64,000 bases of DNA from Pseudomonas graminis (GTDB lineage Bacteria; Pseudomonadota; Gammaproteobacteria; Pseudomonadales; Pseudomonadaceae), in NCBI RefSeq assembly GCF_001705435.1, contig NZ_MDEN01000066.1, forward strand, positions 310,001 to 374,000. Direction: 5' to 3'. Under the pieces are notes generated by a model. That model made no database searches. It saw nothing but the letters and a program-made list of their open reading frames with translations, and was not told the origin of the DNA. Each line of letters begins with the position of its first letter. Position 1 is the first letter of the stretch. Shown here in pieces: positions 7,672 through 15,646 of the stretch. The position numbers and the translations under genes were made by a program.

Positions 7672-8423
7672 AGGGCGATTCCTTTGTGCCAGACGCGTTG
7701 GTCGGTCACGCTGTGATAGGGCGGGCGGTTCAGCTCGTAGGCCATGCTCATGGCATCAAGCATGCTCCACAAAATATCGAGTTTGAACTGCAGAATTTCC
7801 AGCATGCGCTCCTGGCCTTCCCGCGTGGTGTAGTGCTGCAGCGTGATCGCCAGACCATGCTCGACGTCGCGGCGCGCCTGACCCAGGCGGGTGCGGAAGT
7901 ATTCGTAACCGGTCGGGTCGATCCATGGGTAGTGCTGCGGCCAGCTGTCCAAACGCGACTGATGGATCTGCGGCGCGAACAGCTCGGTCAGCGAACTGCT
8001 CGCCGCTTCCTGCCAATTGGCGCGACGGGCGAAGTTGACGTAGGCATCGACGGCAAATCGTACGCCGGGCAGAACGAGTTCCTGCGAGCGCAGCTGGTCA
8101 GGATCCAGGCCCACGGCTTGACCCAGACGCAACCAGGCTTCGATGCCGCCGTCTTCGCCGGGTGCGCCGTCATGGTCGAGCAAGCGCTGAATCCACTCGC
8201 GGCGGATTTCCCGGTCCGGGCAGTTGGCCAGGATCGCAGCGTCCTTTAGCGGGATATTCACCTGATAGTAAAACCGGTTGGCGACCCAGCCCTGAATCTG
8301 CTCGCGGGTCGCGCGCCCTTCGTACATCGCCACATGGAAAGGGTGATAGATGTGGTAATACGCGCCCTTGGCGCGCAGGGCCTGTTCGAATTCAGCAGGG
8401 GACAGCGGCGTTGCATCGTTCAT
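7668..8423 (-). CDS. pqqC: PQQ synthase PqqC
   Basis: Cofactorless oxidase catalysing the last step of PQQ synthesis, ring closure and eight-electron oxidation of AHQQ. It has 251 residues, all-helical heme-oxygenase-like fold expected. Segments such as AKGAYYHIYHPFH, QGWVANRFYYQVNIP and YEYFRTRLGQARRDVEHGL hold the conserved His, Tyr and Arg residues of the active site. The start at MNDATPLSP (8423) is preferred over an upstream in-frame ATG (8441). It is separated from pqqB by 140 bases that contain a REP element, an unusual break in the operon. Confidence 0.95.
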   Translation of the reverse strand: MNDATPLSPAEFEQALRAKGAYYHIYHPFHVAMYEGRATREQIQGWVANRFYYQVNIPLKDAAILANCPDREIRREWIQRLLDHDGAPGEDGGIEAWLRLGQAVGLDPDQLRSQELVLPGVRFAVDAYVNFARRANWQEAASSSLTELFAPQIHQSRLDSWPQHYPWIDPTGYEYFRTRLGQARRDVEHGLAITLQHYTTREGQERMLEILQFKLDILWSMLDAMSMAYELNRPPYHSVTDQRVWHKGIAL

Positions 8424-8458
8424 GTCGGCAGTTCTCGTCAAGAATTTCCGCAGATCCC

Positions 8459-8480
8459 GTGGGAGTGAGCTTGCTCACGA
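8459..8480. repeat. REP element inside the pqq operon
   Basis: GTGGGAGTGAGCTTGCTCACGA, a variant of the palindromic GAGCGAGCTTGCTCGC type, sits in the pqqB-pqqC gap. In mRNA it can fold into a hairpin and may set differential stability of the upstream (pqqA-pqqB) and downstream (pqqCDE-pqqH) parts. Confidence 0.8.
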
Positions 8481-8563
8481 GTGCGATCTACCTGTGCCGG
8501 ATAGGCTGGCTGACCTGACACCTTCATGAGCAAACCTGGCCCCACAGTCGGCTAATTAGCGTT

Positions 8564-9475
8564 TTAAAGCTCGATGCTCATCCCATCGAACGCCACTTCG
8601 ACGTTCCGCCGCGCCAGTTCAGCGCGCTCGGGCGAGTCTTCGTCGAGGATCGGGTTAGTGTTGTTGATGTGGATAAGCACCTTGCGCTGTTGCGGCAGCT
8701 TTTCCAGCACTTCGAGCATGCCGCCGGGGCCGTTTTGCGCCAGATGACCCATCTCCGTCCCTGTACGGGTGCCGACGCCACGACGCTGCATTTCATCGTC
8801 ATCCCACATTGTGCCGTCAACCAACAGGCAGTCGGCGCCGCTCATTTTCTCCATGAGGGCATCATCGACTTTGCCCAGGCCCGGCGCGTAGAACAGTTTG
8901 CCGCCCGTGCTCAGGTCCTCGACCATCAAGCCGATGTTATCGCCCGGGTGTGGGTCGAATCGGTGTGGCGAGTAGGGCGGTGCCGCACTGCGCAGTGGAA
9001 ATGGCGTAAAGCGCAGATTCGGGCAGGCCGGAATCACAAAGCTGCCTTCCAGCTCGATGCGATTCCAGGCCAGGCCGCCGTTCCAGTGTTTGAGCATGTT
9101 GAACAGCGGGAAACCCGTGCTCAGGTCCTCGTGGACCATGTCCGTGCACCAGACCTGATGCGGGCAGCCTTCACGCAGGCTCAGCAGACCGGTGGTGTGG
9201 TCGATCTGGCTGTCCATCAGAATGATCGCGCTGATCCCGGTATCGCGCAGGCCGCGATTGGGCTGCATCGGCGCGAACCCCTGGAGCTGGGCGCGGATGT
9301 CGGGAGAGGCGTTGCACAAGATCCAGTTCACGCCGTCGTCCGACAGCGCGATGGACGACTGGGTGCGCGCGTGGGCCCGCAAGCTGCCATCGCGAAAGCC
9401 AGCGCAATTGGCGCAGTTGCAGTTCCACTGAGGGAAGCCACCGCCGGCGGCGGAACCGAGAATCTGGATGTGCAT
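8564..9475 (-). CDS. pqqB: PQQ biosynthesis protein PqqB
   Basis: A 303-residue metallo-beta-lactamase-fold protein. Work on the family assigns it as an iron-dependent hydroxylase acting on the tyrosine of the cross-linked Glu-Tyr intermediate. The N-terminus MHIQILGSAAGGGFPQWNCN and the metal-ligand region SQIDHTTG (altered from the canonical HxHxDH) are typical of PqqB. It lies 94 bases after pqqA, with a terminator-like hairpin between the two. Confidence 0.95.
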   Translation of the reverse strand: MHIQILGSAAGGGFPQWNCNCANCAGFRDGSLRAHARTQSSIALSDDGVNWILCNASPDIRAQLQGFAPMQPNRGLRDTGISAIILMDSQIDHTTGLLSLREGCPHQVWCTDMVHEDLSTGFPLFNMLKHWNGGLAWNRIELEGSFVIPACPNLRFTPFPLRSAAPPYSPHRFDPHPGDNIGLMVEDLSTGGKLFYAPGLGKVDDALMEKMSGADCLLVDGTMWDDDEMQRRGVGTRTGTEMGHLAQNGPGGMLEVLEKLPQQRKVLIHINNTNPILDEDSPERAELARRNVEVAFDGMSIEL

Positions 9476-9525
9476 GTAAACCCCGTAGCGACGGACCAGG
9501 TCGGCCCTGAAATCAGAATCGCGTT

Positions 9526-9554
9526 AATAAAAAAGCCCCGGCGAACCGAGGCTT
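9526..9554 (-). terminator. pqqA-pqqB intergenic terminator/attenuator
   Basis: On the minus strand, AAGCCTCGG-TTCG-CCGGGGCTT forms a nine-pair stem with a tetraloop followed by TTTTTTATT. It lies directly after pqqA, so most transcripts should stop after pqqA and a fraction read on into pqqB. That matches the known high pqqA to low pqqBCDE ratio. Confidence 0.85.
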
Positions 9555-9569
9555 CTCACCGCGCAACAA

Positions 9570-9641
9570 TCAACGGCTTGCGAAGTACATGGTGACTTCA
9601 AAGCCGATACGCAGATCAGTGTAAGCAGGTTTAGTCCACAT
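9570..9641 (-). CDS. pqqA: PQQ precursor peptide PqqA
   Basis: A 23-residue ribosomal precursor whose Glu15 and Tyr19 (in EVTMY) supply all the carbon and nitrogen of PQQ. The whole peptide from MWTKPAY to YFASR is standard PqqA. AGAAGGAG six bases before the ATG is a strong ribosome site. Confidence 0.97.
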   Translation of the reverse strand: MWTKPAYTDLRIGFEVTMYFASR

Positions 9642-9829
9642 AATTGACTCCTTCTGGGTTAGTGCAGCGGTGGGTGAGTACATTCTTTAGTGCTCCTGCG
9701 AGCGGAGACGTTCAAATGCTTAGGCGGCTATGTTACTAAAATTAACGGAAGGCCAATGATGAAATATCCGATAAAGATTCTTGCACCGCAGGCAATGATC
9801 AACTTTTTGCAGCCCGCGGCCGGAGCGGG

Positions 9830-12193
9830 CTAGAACGGGCCAGGGCGGTTGGAGAGGCAGAGCCGGGCGCTGTCTGGTTGCGCCAGCCGATGAGCGGCTT
9901 CGAGCAAAGCAGCGTGTTGAAGATGTGCAAGCGAATGTTGCAGGCGTGCACTGTAGTCGCTGCCGTGTCCTGCCAGATGCGCTTGCCAGAGCAGCTCGGC
10001 GGCTTGTGAATGTTCCATGTCAGCCGTCTCAAGTTGCGCCTGCAGGTTTTTTACCTGCGCGGGTAAGTTTGTGGCGTTGATGAGAGTCGGCAGATCCTCG
10101 ATGAACGCCTCGATATGCGCCACGAGCTGTGTCGCATTCGCACTGGGCGATTGCACACCGAATAGAAGACCGCCCGCGCCTGCGACGTGTCTGAAACCGC
10201 TGAAAACGGCGTAGCCCAACTGCAGTTCGACCCGTAGGCGCTGGTAGAAAGGCGCCTGCATCAGCTGTGCGAACAGTCGCCACGTAGCTTCGTCATCGAG
10301 AGAGTGGGAGGGCGTTGGATAGAACATCAATAGCGCAACTTCGGCAGACTCCGACGGCTCGATTTCCCACCGTGTGCCCGTAGCCAGAGGTGTTGCGTGC
10401 GCTGAAAGCTCCGGGAGACCGGGGATGCGCCGAGCGGCGTGACTCAACACGTTTCGCGCTGAGGGTGTGAAGCCCGTGGCAAACCCCGTCCAGAGCGCCT
10501 CTGCCCAGACCTGCGGCAGACCGTCAGTCTGCTGGTTGACGGCGTTGTTCAAATAATGATCAGGTAAGGTCTTCAGCAGCTGACGTATCGGGATGAGGGC
10601 CGGATCATTAGCGGGTTCACCGTAGCGCGCCAGGGTTTGCGCATCCGGCTGGACGAGCAGGCTCAGCGCCTGTTCCAGCACGATGGGCAACGGCTCCGCC
10701 AAGCCGGAGATCTTTAGCTGCCAGAATCTGCCGTAGGCACTGAAGGCCAGCGTGACCCCCGCTTGACTGGCTTGGGCCATCAGCGGTTTCAGGCTGTCTT
10801 CCAGCATCCGGGCAAGCATTGGTTGCGCAGCGGCGAGCGTCCATCGCAGGCATAAGGTCGCCTCGCCGTGTGCTGGCAGCGCCTCGCTGAATGTCAGCCC
10901 AGGCAGGTCCGAGCTCGTCGCCGCAACTGGCGTTGTCTGCTTCAAAAACGGATTGGCTTCGGGCAGGCGCCAATCGACGCTTGAAGCGTTGTACGGCGGG
11001 GACTCGGCCTCTGCCTGCAACATCGTCAACGGCGTAAATTGGTTCAGCAGCGCATCGACTGTGTCGTTAGACAGGCCTGCCTGATCAGTTTCAGCGCTGA
11101 AATGCCTGGCCAGCGACAGCGCACCACTGACGGCCAGGCGCCGCTGTTCAAGCCGCGCGTATTCGTCGAACAACGGGCGGTAACGGGATTTGAAGAAGGC
11201 GAGCCAACTGAACACCATTGCTGACACGTGGGGTGACGCGACGGGTGTCATCGTGGCCAATGCGATCTCAATGTCGATGACTGCCTGGCCGGCAAATTCA
11301 TACATCACCTCGGCCTTCAGCGATTCAATCAATCTTCGTTCACGAAGCTCCGCCACCAGACCGCCCGCTTGCCCGTCATTCATCCAGGTACAAAGGAACG
11401 CCGCGGCCTGCTCCTGCCCTGGCGGTAAGCCTTCGCACGCGAACGTCAGATGCATCCGACGCTGGTCAGGTTCGCCGACTGGCTTCGGTGCATCAGTGAG
11501 CAGCGCAGGCGGACGCTGCTGTTCGACACGGCTGCCTCGAGCGAAATACGCGCCAGACTGCGTTGCCAGCTCCTCCAGTTCCTCCAGCGACTGAGGCCCT
11601 GCGAGGCTCAGCGTCATCTGCCCGGCCTGATAAAACCGTCGATAGAAATCCTGCAGCGCATCCTGAAATGCCTGACGCGGAACCGGAAGACTGAAGCGAT
11701 TCCCTGCATGAAACCCGCGTAGGGGATGCAAGGCCGACAAGGGCTGCAGGCGTTTCAGCCGATCACGGGAGGCATCGTCCCGCGACCAGGCGATGAATTC
11801 CGCGTGCAGCACCTCCCGTTCTCGCAGCTGATCGGGAATCGTCATGCGTGGATGGGCGAGCATTTCGCACAGCCGCTCTAGACCGTCGGGGAACACGGCG
11901 CGGGGCAGTTCGAAGAAGAAGTCGGTGGTGCGCTCGCGTGTGCTGGCGTTCACTTGCCCGCCATGGCGCTGCACGAACGCCATCAGTTTTTCGTCGGCCG
12001 TAAAGCGCTCGGTGCCGAGGAAGAACAGGTGCTCGAGAAAATGCGCCAGCCCCGGCCAGCGGGCCGACACATCATGACCGCCTGCCGCCACCCGCAATGC
12101 CGCAGCGCAACGCTTCAAACGTGGTGCCGAAACAAGCACCACGTTCAAGCCATTGGGCAGGGTCAGGGATCGCTGGCTGATTGGGTTGGGCAT
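9830..12193 (-). CDS. pqqF: M16 zinc peptidase PqqF
   Basis: Insulinase/pitrilysin-family metallopeptidase, probably responsible for excising the cross-linked Glu-Tyr from PqqA. The inverted zinc motif HFLEH is at residues 51-55, with the downstream EVLHAEF helix carrying the third ligand. The weakly conserved C-terminal half holds the non-catalytic M16 domains. The 787-residue start (MPNPISQRS, 12193) is chosen because homology begins there; an ATG at 12226 is possible and neither has a clear ribosome site. pqqF precedes pqqA by 188 bases, which must hold the pqqA promoter. A GC-rich hairpin (9811-9831) covers the end of the gene but lacks a U-tract. Confidence 0.88.
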   Translation of the reverse strand: MPNPISQRSLTLPNGLNVVLVSAPRLKRCAAALRVAAGGHDVSARWPGLAHFLEHLFFLGTERFTADEKLMAFVQRHGGQVNASTRERTTDFFFELPRAVFPDGLERLCEMLAHPRMTIPDQLREREVLHAEFIAWSRDDASRDRLKRLQPLSALHPLRGFHAGNRFSLPVPRQAFQDALQDFYRRFYQAGQMTLSLAGPQSLEELEELATQSGAYFARGSRVEQQRPPALLTDAPKPVGEPDQRRMHLTFACEGLPPGQEQAAAFLCTWMNDGQAGGLVAELRERRLIESLKAEVMYEFAGQAVIDIEIALATMTPVASPHVSAMVFSWLAFFKSRYRPLFDEYARLEQRRLAVSGALSLARHFSAETDQAGLSNDTVDALLNQFTPLTMLQAEAESPPYNASSVDWRLPEANPFLKQTTPVAATSSDLPGLTFSEALPAHGEATLCLRWTLAAAQPMLARMLEDSLKPLMAQASQAGVTLAFSAYGRFWQLKISGLAEPLPIVLEQALSLLVQPDAQTLARYGEPANDPALIPIRQLLKTLPDHYLNNAVNQQTDGLPQVWAEALWTGFATGFTPSARNVLSHAARRIPGLPELSAHATPLATGTRWEIEPSESAEVALLMFYPTPSHSLDDEATWRLFAQLMQAPFYQRLRVELQLGYAVFSGFRHVAGAGGLLFGVQSPSANATQLVAHIEAFIEDLPTLINATNLPAQVKNLQAQLETADMEHSQAAELLWQAHLAGHGSDYSARLQHSLAHLQHAALLEAAHRLAQPDSARLCLSNRPGPF

Positions 12194-12287
12194 GGCGTTT
12201 GTGATGTTTGCTGACTGAGCGGCCATGCTAGCGGATAACGGGCGCTCAGGTGTGGGACGTGCGCAGTGGCGACGCTGGGCAATTACC

Positions 12288-13088
12288 CTACGGTTTACCC
12301 AGACCGGCATAAAACCCCGGCCGGCGATCCTTGAAATACGTATTGATCGCCTGCGATTCGCTCACCGCTTCACGATCCAGGTCTGCAATCACCAGCGCCT
12401 CATCCCGACCGGCAAGCCCGATTTGCCGACCGTCAGGCGCACAGACGCTGCTCAAACCGCAGTAATGGATCTCGCCCTCATTGCCGCAGTAATTGGCATA
12501 AACCAGGTAGCACTGGTTCTCGAAGGCGCGGGCCCGCACGGTGACTTGCGCGACGAAATCGTAGGGCGCCATGTTTGCTGTCGGTACCAGAATCAGGTCT
12601 GCGCCGGCCAGGGCCAGACGCCGCGTGTTCTCGGGAAACTCGACGTCGTAGCAGATCAAAAAGCCGAGCCTCCAGCCGCCGAATTCCACCACCGGGAAGT
12701 GCTCATCGCCCGCGCTGAACATCGCGTTGTCCAGGTCGCCATACAGATGGGTCTTACGGTAATTGCAGAGCCGAACACCTTGCGCGTCGATTAACTGCAC
12801 GGCGTTGTAAACCTGATCGTCGCCGCTTGACTCCGGGTAGCCGTACAGAATCGCGACGCCCGTGGCCTGGGCTATCTCGGCGATCTTCAGCGCAGCCGGG
12901 CCGTCGCTCGTTTGCGCCAACTCCCGCGCCGCCTGGGCACCGATGTTGTAGCCGCTGAGAAACATCTCGGGGAAGACCAGCAGCGCCGCCCCCTGCGCCG
13001 ATGCCTCGATCGCTTGGGCTTCCAGTCGCATGAGGTTGGCGCTGACGTCCAGCGGCAGCGGCGGGCATTGGTAGAGGGCGACGCGCAT
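12288..13088 (-). CDS. davA: 5-aminovaleramide amidohydrolase DavA
   Basis: Nitrilase-superfamily amidase that hydrolyses 5-aminovaleramide to 5-aminovalerate and ammonia, the second step of the DavBA lysine route. The catalytic triad is visible as Glu41 (FPEMFLSG), Lys112 (YRKTHLYGD) and Cys146 (LICYDVEFPEN). At 266 residues it has the normal length and resembles P. putida DavA throughout. It starts 11 bases after the davB stop, so the two form an operon transcribed towards pqqF. Without the davB neighbour it would be called only a carbon-nitrogen hydrolase. Confidence 0.88.
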   Translation of the reverse strand: MRVALYQCPPLPLDVSANLMRLEAQAIEASAQGAALLVFPEMFLSGYNIGAQAARELAQTSDGPAALKIAEIAQATGVAILYGYPESSGDDQVYNAVQLIDAQGVRLCNYRKTHLYGDLDNAMFSAGDEHFPVVEFGGWRLGFLICYDVEFPENTRRLALAGADLILVPTANMAPYDFVAQVTVRARAFENQCYLVYANYCGNEGEIHYCGLSSVCAPDGRQIGLAGRDEALVIADLDREAVSESQAINTYFKDRRPGFYAGLGKP

Positions 13089-13099
13089 TTGTGGCTTCC

Positions 13100-14794
13100 T
13101 TATTCCGGCAAAACGATCGGGCCGATCTCGTGAAACACGTCTCCGGGGCCCGGGTTCTCGGCGTGAGTCTTACCGCCGAAGTGAGTCATGATGCCCCACA
13201 CCGCGTTCAGCGAGGTCTGTACTGCGCCTTCGACCCAGGCGGGTGTCCAGGACACATCGTCACCGGCGATGAAAATGCCCCGTTGCTCGTCAGGCATTTC
13301 CTTCTGCATGAAGTGCGCGTACATCCGCTGGTTATAGCGGTAGTGGCCCGGCAGCGCGCCTTTGAAAGCGCCAAGGAAGTGCGGGTCGGATTCCCACGAC
13401 ACGGTGATCGGGTCTCCGATGACGCGCGCGGCGATATCGACCTTTGGGTAGATCTTTTTCAGCGCGCCGAGCGCCAGGCTGACGCGCTTTTCCACGGGAT
13501 GCGGCAGCATTTTCAGCGCGTCGCTCATCCACGAGTACGACAGGCAAATTACCCCCGGCTTCTCGACGCCGTTGGAATAGGTGCCGTTGTCGAACAGATA
13601 AGTGCCACGGGTCAGGCGATCCGTCAGGGTCATGCTCATGAGGTCGCGGCCGGTCTCAGGGTCTTTGTCCTTCCAGAACGGCCGGTCGACCATGACGAAG
13701 GTTTTCGACGACTGCATGTAGCGCGTGCGGTCCAGCGCCATCCACATCTTCTGTGAGAACAGCGACTCTTCGCACTCGATCTGGGTGGTCAGCAGCCAGC
13801 TCTGGCACGTGGCCAGAACCGCATCGTAATGGCGGACGTCGCCCAAGTTGTCGGTGACCGCGAACTGACCGTTGGCGGCGCGGCTGATGCCCTTGACGCC
13901 CGTGCGCGGGGCGCCCCGGTGCAGCGTCGACAGGCTGGTGCCTTCTGGCCAATGGGCGCAACGTTCAGGGGCATGGCGCCAGATGCCGATAGGGACTTGC
14001 GCGACGCCGCCGACGATCAGGTGTTGGTGATCGTCGCAGTTGGTCATGACCACGCGGAAGATCTCCAGCATCGAGTTCGGGAAGTCCGAGTCCCAGCCAC
14101 CGGTGCCAAAGCCGACCTGACCAAACACTTCGCGGTGATAGAACGACAGCTTGGCGAAGGCCTTGGAGGTGGCGACAAAATCATAGAACGTGCGGTCGTC
14201 CCACAGCGGCACCAGCTTGTCCCACAGCTCCTTGAGCCGAGGCACGTCGCGGTCGCGGATGGCTTGCTGAATGTCGGCGAACTGCGAGCCGTCCTCCAGC
14301 GCGTCGGCCCAGGCGTCGGCGACTTCCTGAAACAGCGCAGGCAAGTCCGACAGTTTCTGTGCGTAGTGAGTGCTGCCTTCCAGGTCAATCACCGTGCTGC
14401 CGGACGCCGCCGTGAGCGGGTTGGGGAAGGGTTTGGATTCCAGGCCGAGCTTGTCGACGTAGTGATAAAAAGCGGTGGATGACACCGGGAAGCGCATGCC
14501 GCCCAGCTCGGCAATGATGCCTTCGGCGCCTTCGAACTGTTGTGAGCGCAGACGGCCGCCCATTTTGGAGGCTTCATAAACGACGGGCTTGAGGCCCAGC
14601 TTCATCAGTTCATAAGCCGCCACCAGCCCTGCGATACCGGCGCCGACGATGGCCACCTCTTTTCCAAGGTTTTCCGTAGGAATGCTGCCCAGGCCTGCCG
14701 GGTGCTCAATCCAGTCATCGAAGGCGAACGGGAAGTCCGGGCCGAAAATCGTGATCGGTTTTTTTCCGTCGGCGGGGTGGCGATTGTTCTTCAT
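13100..14794 (-). CDS. davB: L-lysine 2-monooxygenase DavB
   Basis: FAD-dependent oxygenase converting L-lysine to 5-aminovaleramide, CO2 and water. The 564 residues begin with the FAD-binding GxGxxG motif (VAIVGAGIAGLVAAYE, about residues 47-62) and end with the amine-oxidase FAD motif GIFIAGDDVSWTPAWVEGA. Long stretches such as FGQVGFGTGGWDSDFPNSML are essentially those of P. putida DavB. It lies upstream of davA in one operon. Davis-type products need davTD to reach glutarate; those genes are not in this window. Confidence 0.93.
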   Translation of the reverse strand: MKNNRHPADGKKPITIFGPDFPFAFDDWIEHPAGLGSIPTENLGKEVAIVGAGIAGLVAAYELMKLGLKPVVYEASKMGGRLRSQQFEGAEGIIAELGGMRFPVSSTAFYHYVDKLGLESKPFPNPLTAASGSTVIDLEGSTHYAQKLSDLPALFQEVADAWADALEDGSQFADIQQAIRDRDVPRLKELWDKLVPLWDDRTFYDFVATSKAFAKLSFYHREVFGQVGFGTGGWDSDFPNSMLEIFRVVMTNCDDHQHLIVGGVAQVPIGIWRHAPERCAHWPEGTSLSTLHRGAPRTGVKGISRAANGQFAVTDNLGDVRHYDAVLATCQSWLLTTQIECEESLFSQKMWMALDRTRYMQSSKTFVMVDRPFWKDKDPETGRDLMSMTLTDRLTRGTYLFDNGTYSNGVEKPGVICLSYSWMSDALKMLPHPVEKRVSLALGALKKIYPKVDIAARVIGDPITVSWESDPHFLGAFKGALPGHYRYNQRMYAHFMQKEMPDEQRGIFIAGDDVSWTPAWVEGAVQTSLNAVWGIMTHFGGKTHAENPGPGDVFHEIGPIVLPE

Positions 14795-14898
14795 GACTGA
14801 CCTTGTTCGACTGGGGCGCGAAAGTGGACAAGTCTAGATAACAGTTGGGACGTTAATAAGACGCAGAGTGTCGTCGTTGTGTCGAGAATGCCGTCAAA

Positions 14899-14918
14899 GT
14901 GACGGGTTAGCTCGTCAC
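14899..14918. promoter_or_regulatory. Inverted repeat upstream of davB
   Basis: GTGACG-N8-CGTCAC is a perfect six-base inverted repeat in the 143-base gap between the Lrp-type regulator gene and davB, about 105 bases before the davB start. It could be an operator for the regulator or a weak terminator; no U-tract follows on either strand. Confidence 0.35.
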
Positions 14919-14937
14919 ATTGTTATAAGTTGCCCAT

Positions 14938-15399
14938 TCAGGATGGCTGCCCGCGGTCGATCTTGCTGCTCAGGATGATCGATGTGGTGGTCTTCTCGAC
15001 GCCATCGACACTCCCGATCAGATCGAGCAACTGGTCCAGCTGCTCCGGCGAGTCCGTGCGCAGCCACGCGACGTAATCGAACTCGCCACTCACGGCGCAC
15101 AACTGTTGCACCTGCGCGAGCGCACTCAGCCGCCGCAACACTTCCTTGCCAGAGCGAGGCTGCACGGTGATCCCGACATAGGCCTGCAGCCCGCCATCCA
15201 CCAGCCGCTGACCCAGACGCACGCCATAGCCGGTGATGATTTTGGCTTTCTCCAGGCGCGCCAGTCGCGAGGTCACGGTCGTGCGCGCGATGCCCAATTG
15301 CCGGGCCAGATTTGCGACCGGTTCCCGGGCATTGATTTGCAGCGCTGCGATCAGTTTGCGATCGATGTCATCGAGCGCTGGGGGGCGGGTGTCAGGCAA
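14938..15399 (-). CDS. Lrp/AsnC-family transcriptional regulator
   Basis: A 153-residue feast-famine regulator with an N-terminal winged helix-turn-helix (LDDIDRKLIAALQINAREP to TVTSRLARLEK, about 8-60) and a C-terminal RAM effector domain (VQQLCAVSGEFDYVAWL and SIDGVEKTTTS-like segments). It is encoded directly upstream of and on the same strand as davBA, so it is the likely lysine-responsive regulator of that operon. The start is TTG at 15399, because AAGGAG lies seven bases upstream and the extension to 15510 has no family resemblance. Confidence 0.88.
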   Translation of the reverse strand: MPDTRPPALDDIDRKLIAALQINAREPVANLARQLGIARTTVTSRLARLEKAKIITGYGVRLGQRLVDGGLQAYVGITVQPRSGKEVLRRLSALAQVQQLCAVSGEFDYVAWLRTDSPEQLDQLLDLIGSVDGVEKTTTSIILSSKIDRGQPS

Positions 15400-15447
15400 G
15401 GCGGATCTCCTTCGGCAAGCGAGGCATGTTAGGAGATTCCTTAGGGG

Positions 15448-15471
15448 TTTGGGTGATATTCGAATCCCAAA
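15448..15471. promoter_or_regulatory. Inverted repeat upstream of the Lrp-type regulator
   Basis: TTTGGG-N12-CCCAAA spans 24 bases with an AT-rich centre, about 50-70 bases before the regulator's TTG start, in the divergent region shared with ppk2. The geometry suits an Lrp-family autoregulatory site. Confidence 0.4.
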
Positions 15472-15570
15472 GCGACGCGAAACCCTAGGCATTCTGCGTC
15501 GATCGTCCATCGGGGATGGGCGTCAGAGAACCTGCGTCGGTCATGTAGGACTTTTCTGCGCTGTAAGGCT

Positions 15571-15588
15571 TTTGTCATTCTTCTGTCA
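15571..15588 (+). promoter_or_regulatory. Candidate Pho box upstream of ppk2
   Basis: TTGTCAT-TCTT-CTGTCAC matches the PhoB consensus CTGTCAT-N4-CTGTCAT at 12 of 14 defined positions. TAAATT at 15601-15606 follows 12 bases later and would serve as the -10 element. The gene it faces, ppk2, acts on polyphosphate, which makes PhoB control sensible. Confidence 0.6.
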
Positions 15589-15646
15589 CCCCCGGCATGC
15601 CTAAATTCTCTCCCCATCCCTTTGAATCAACGCCGGGAGCCTCGTC

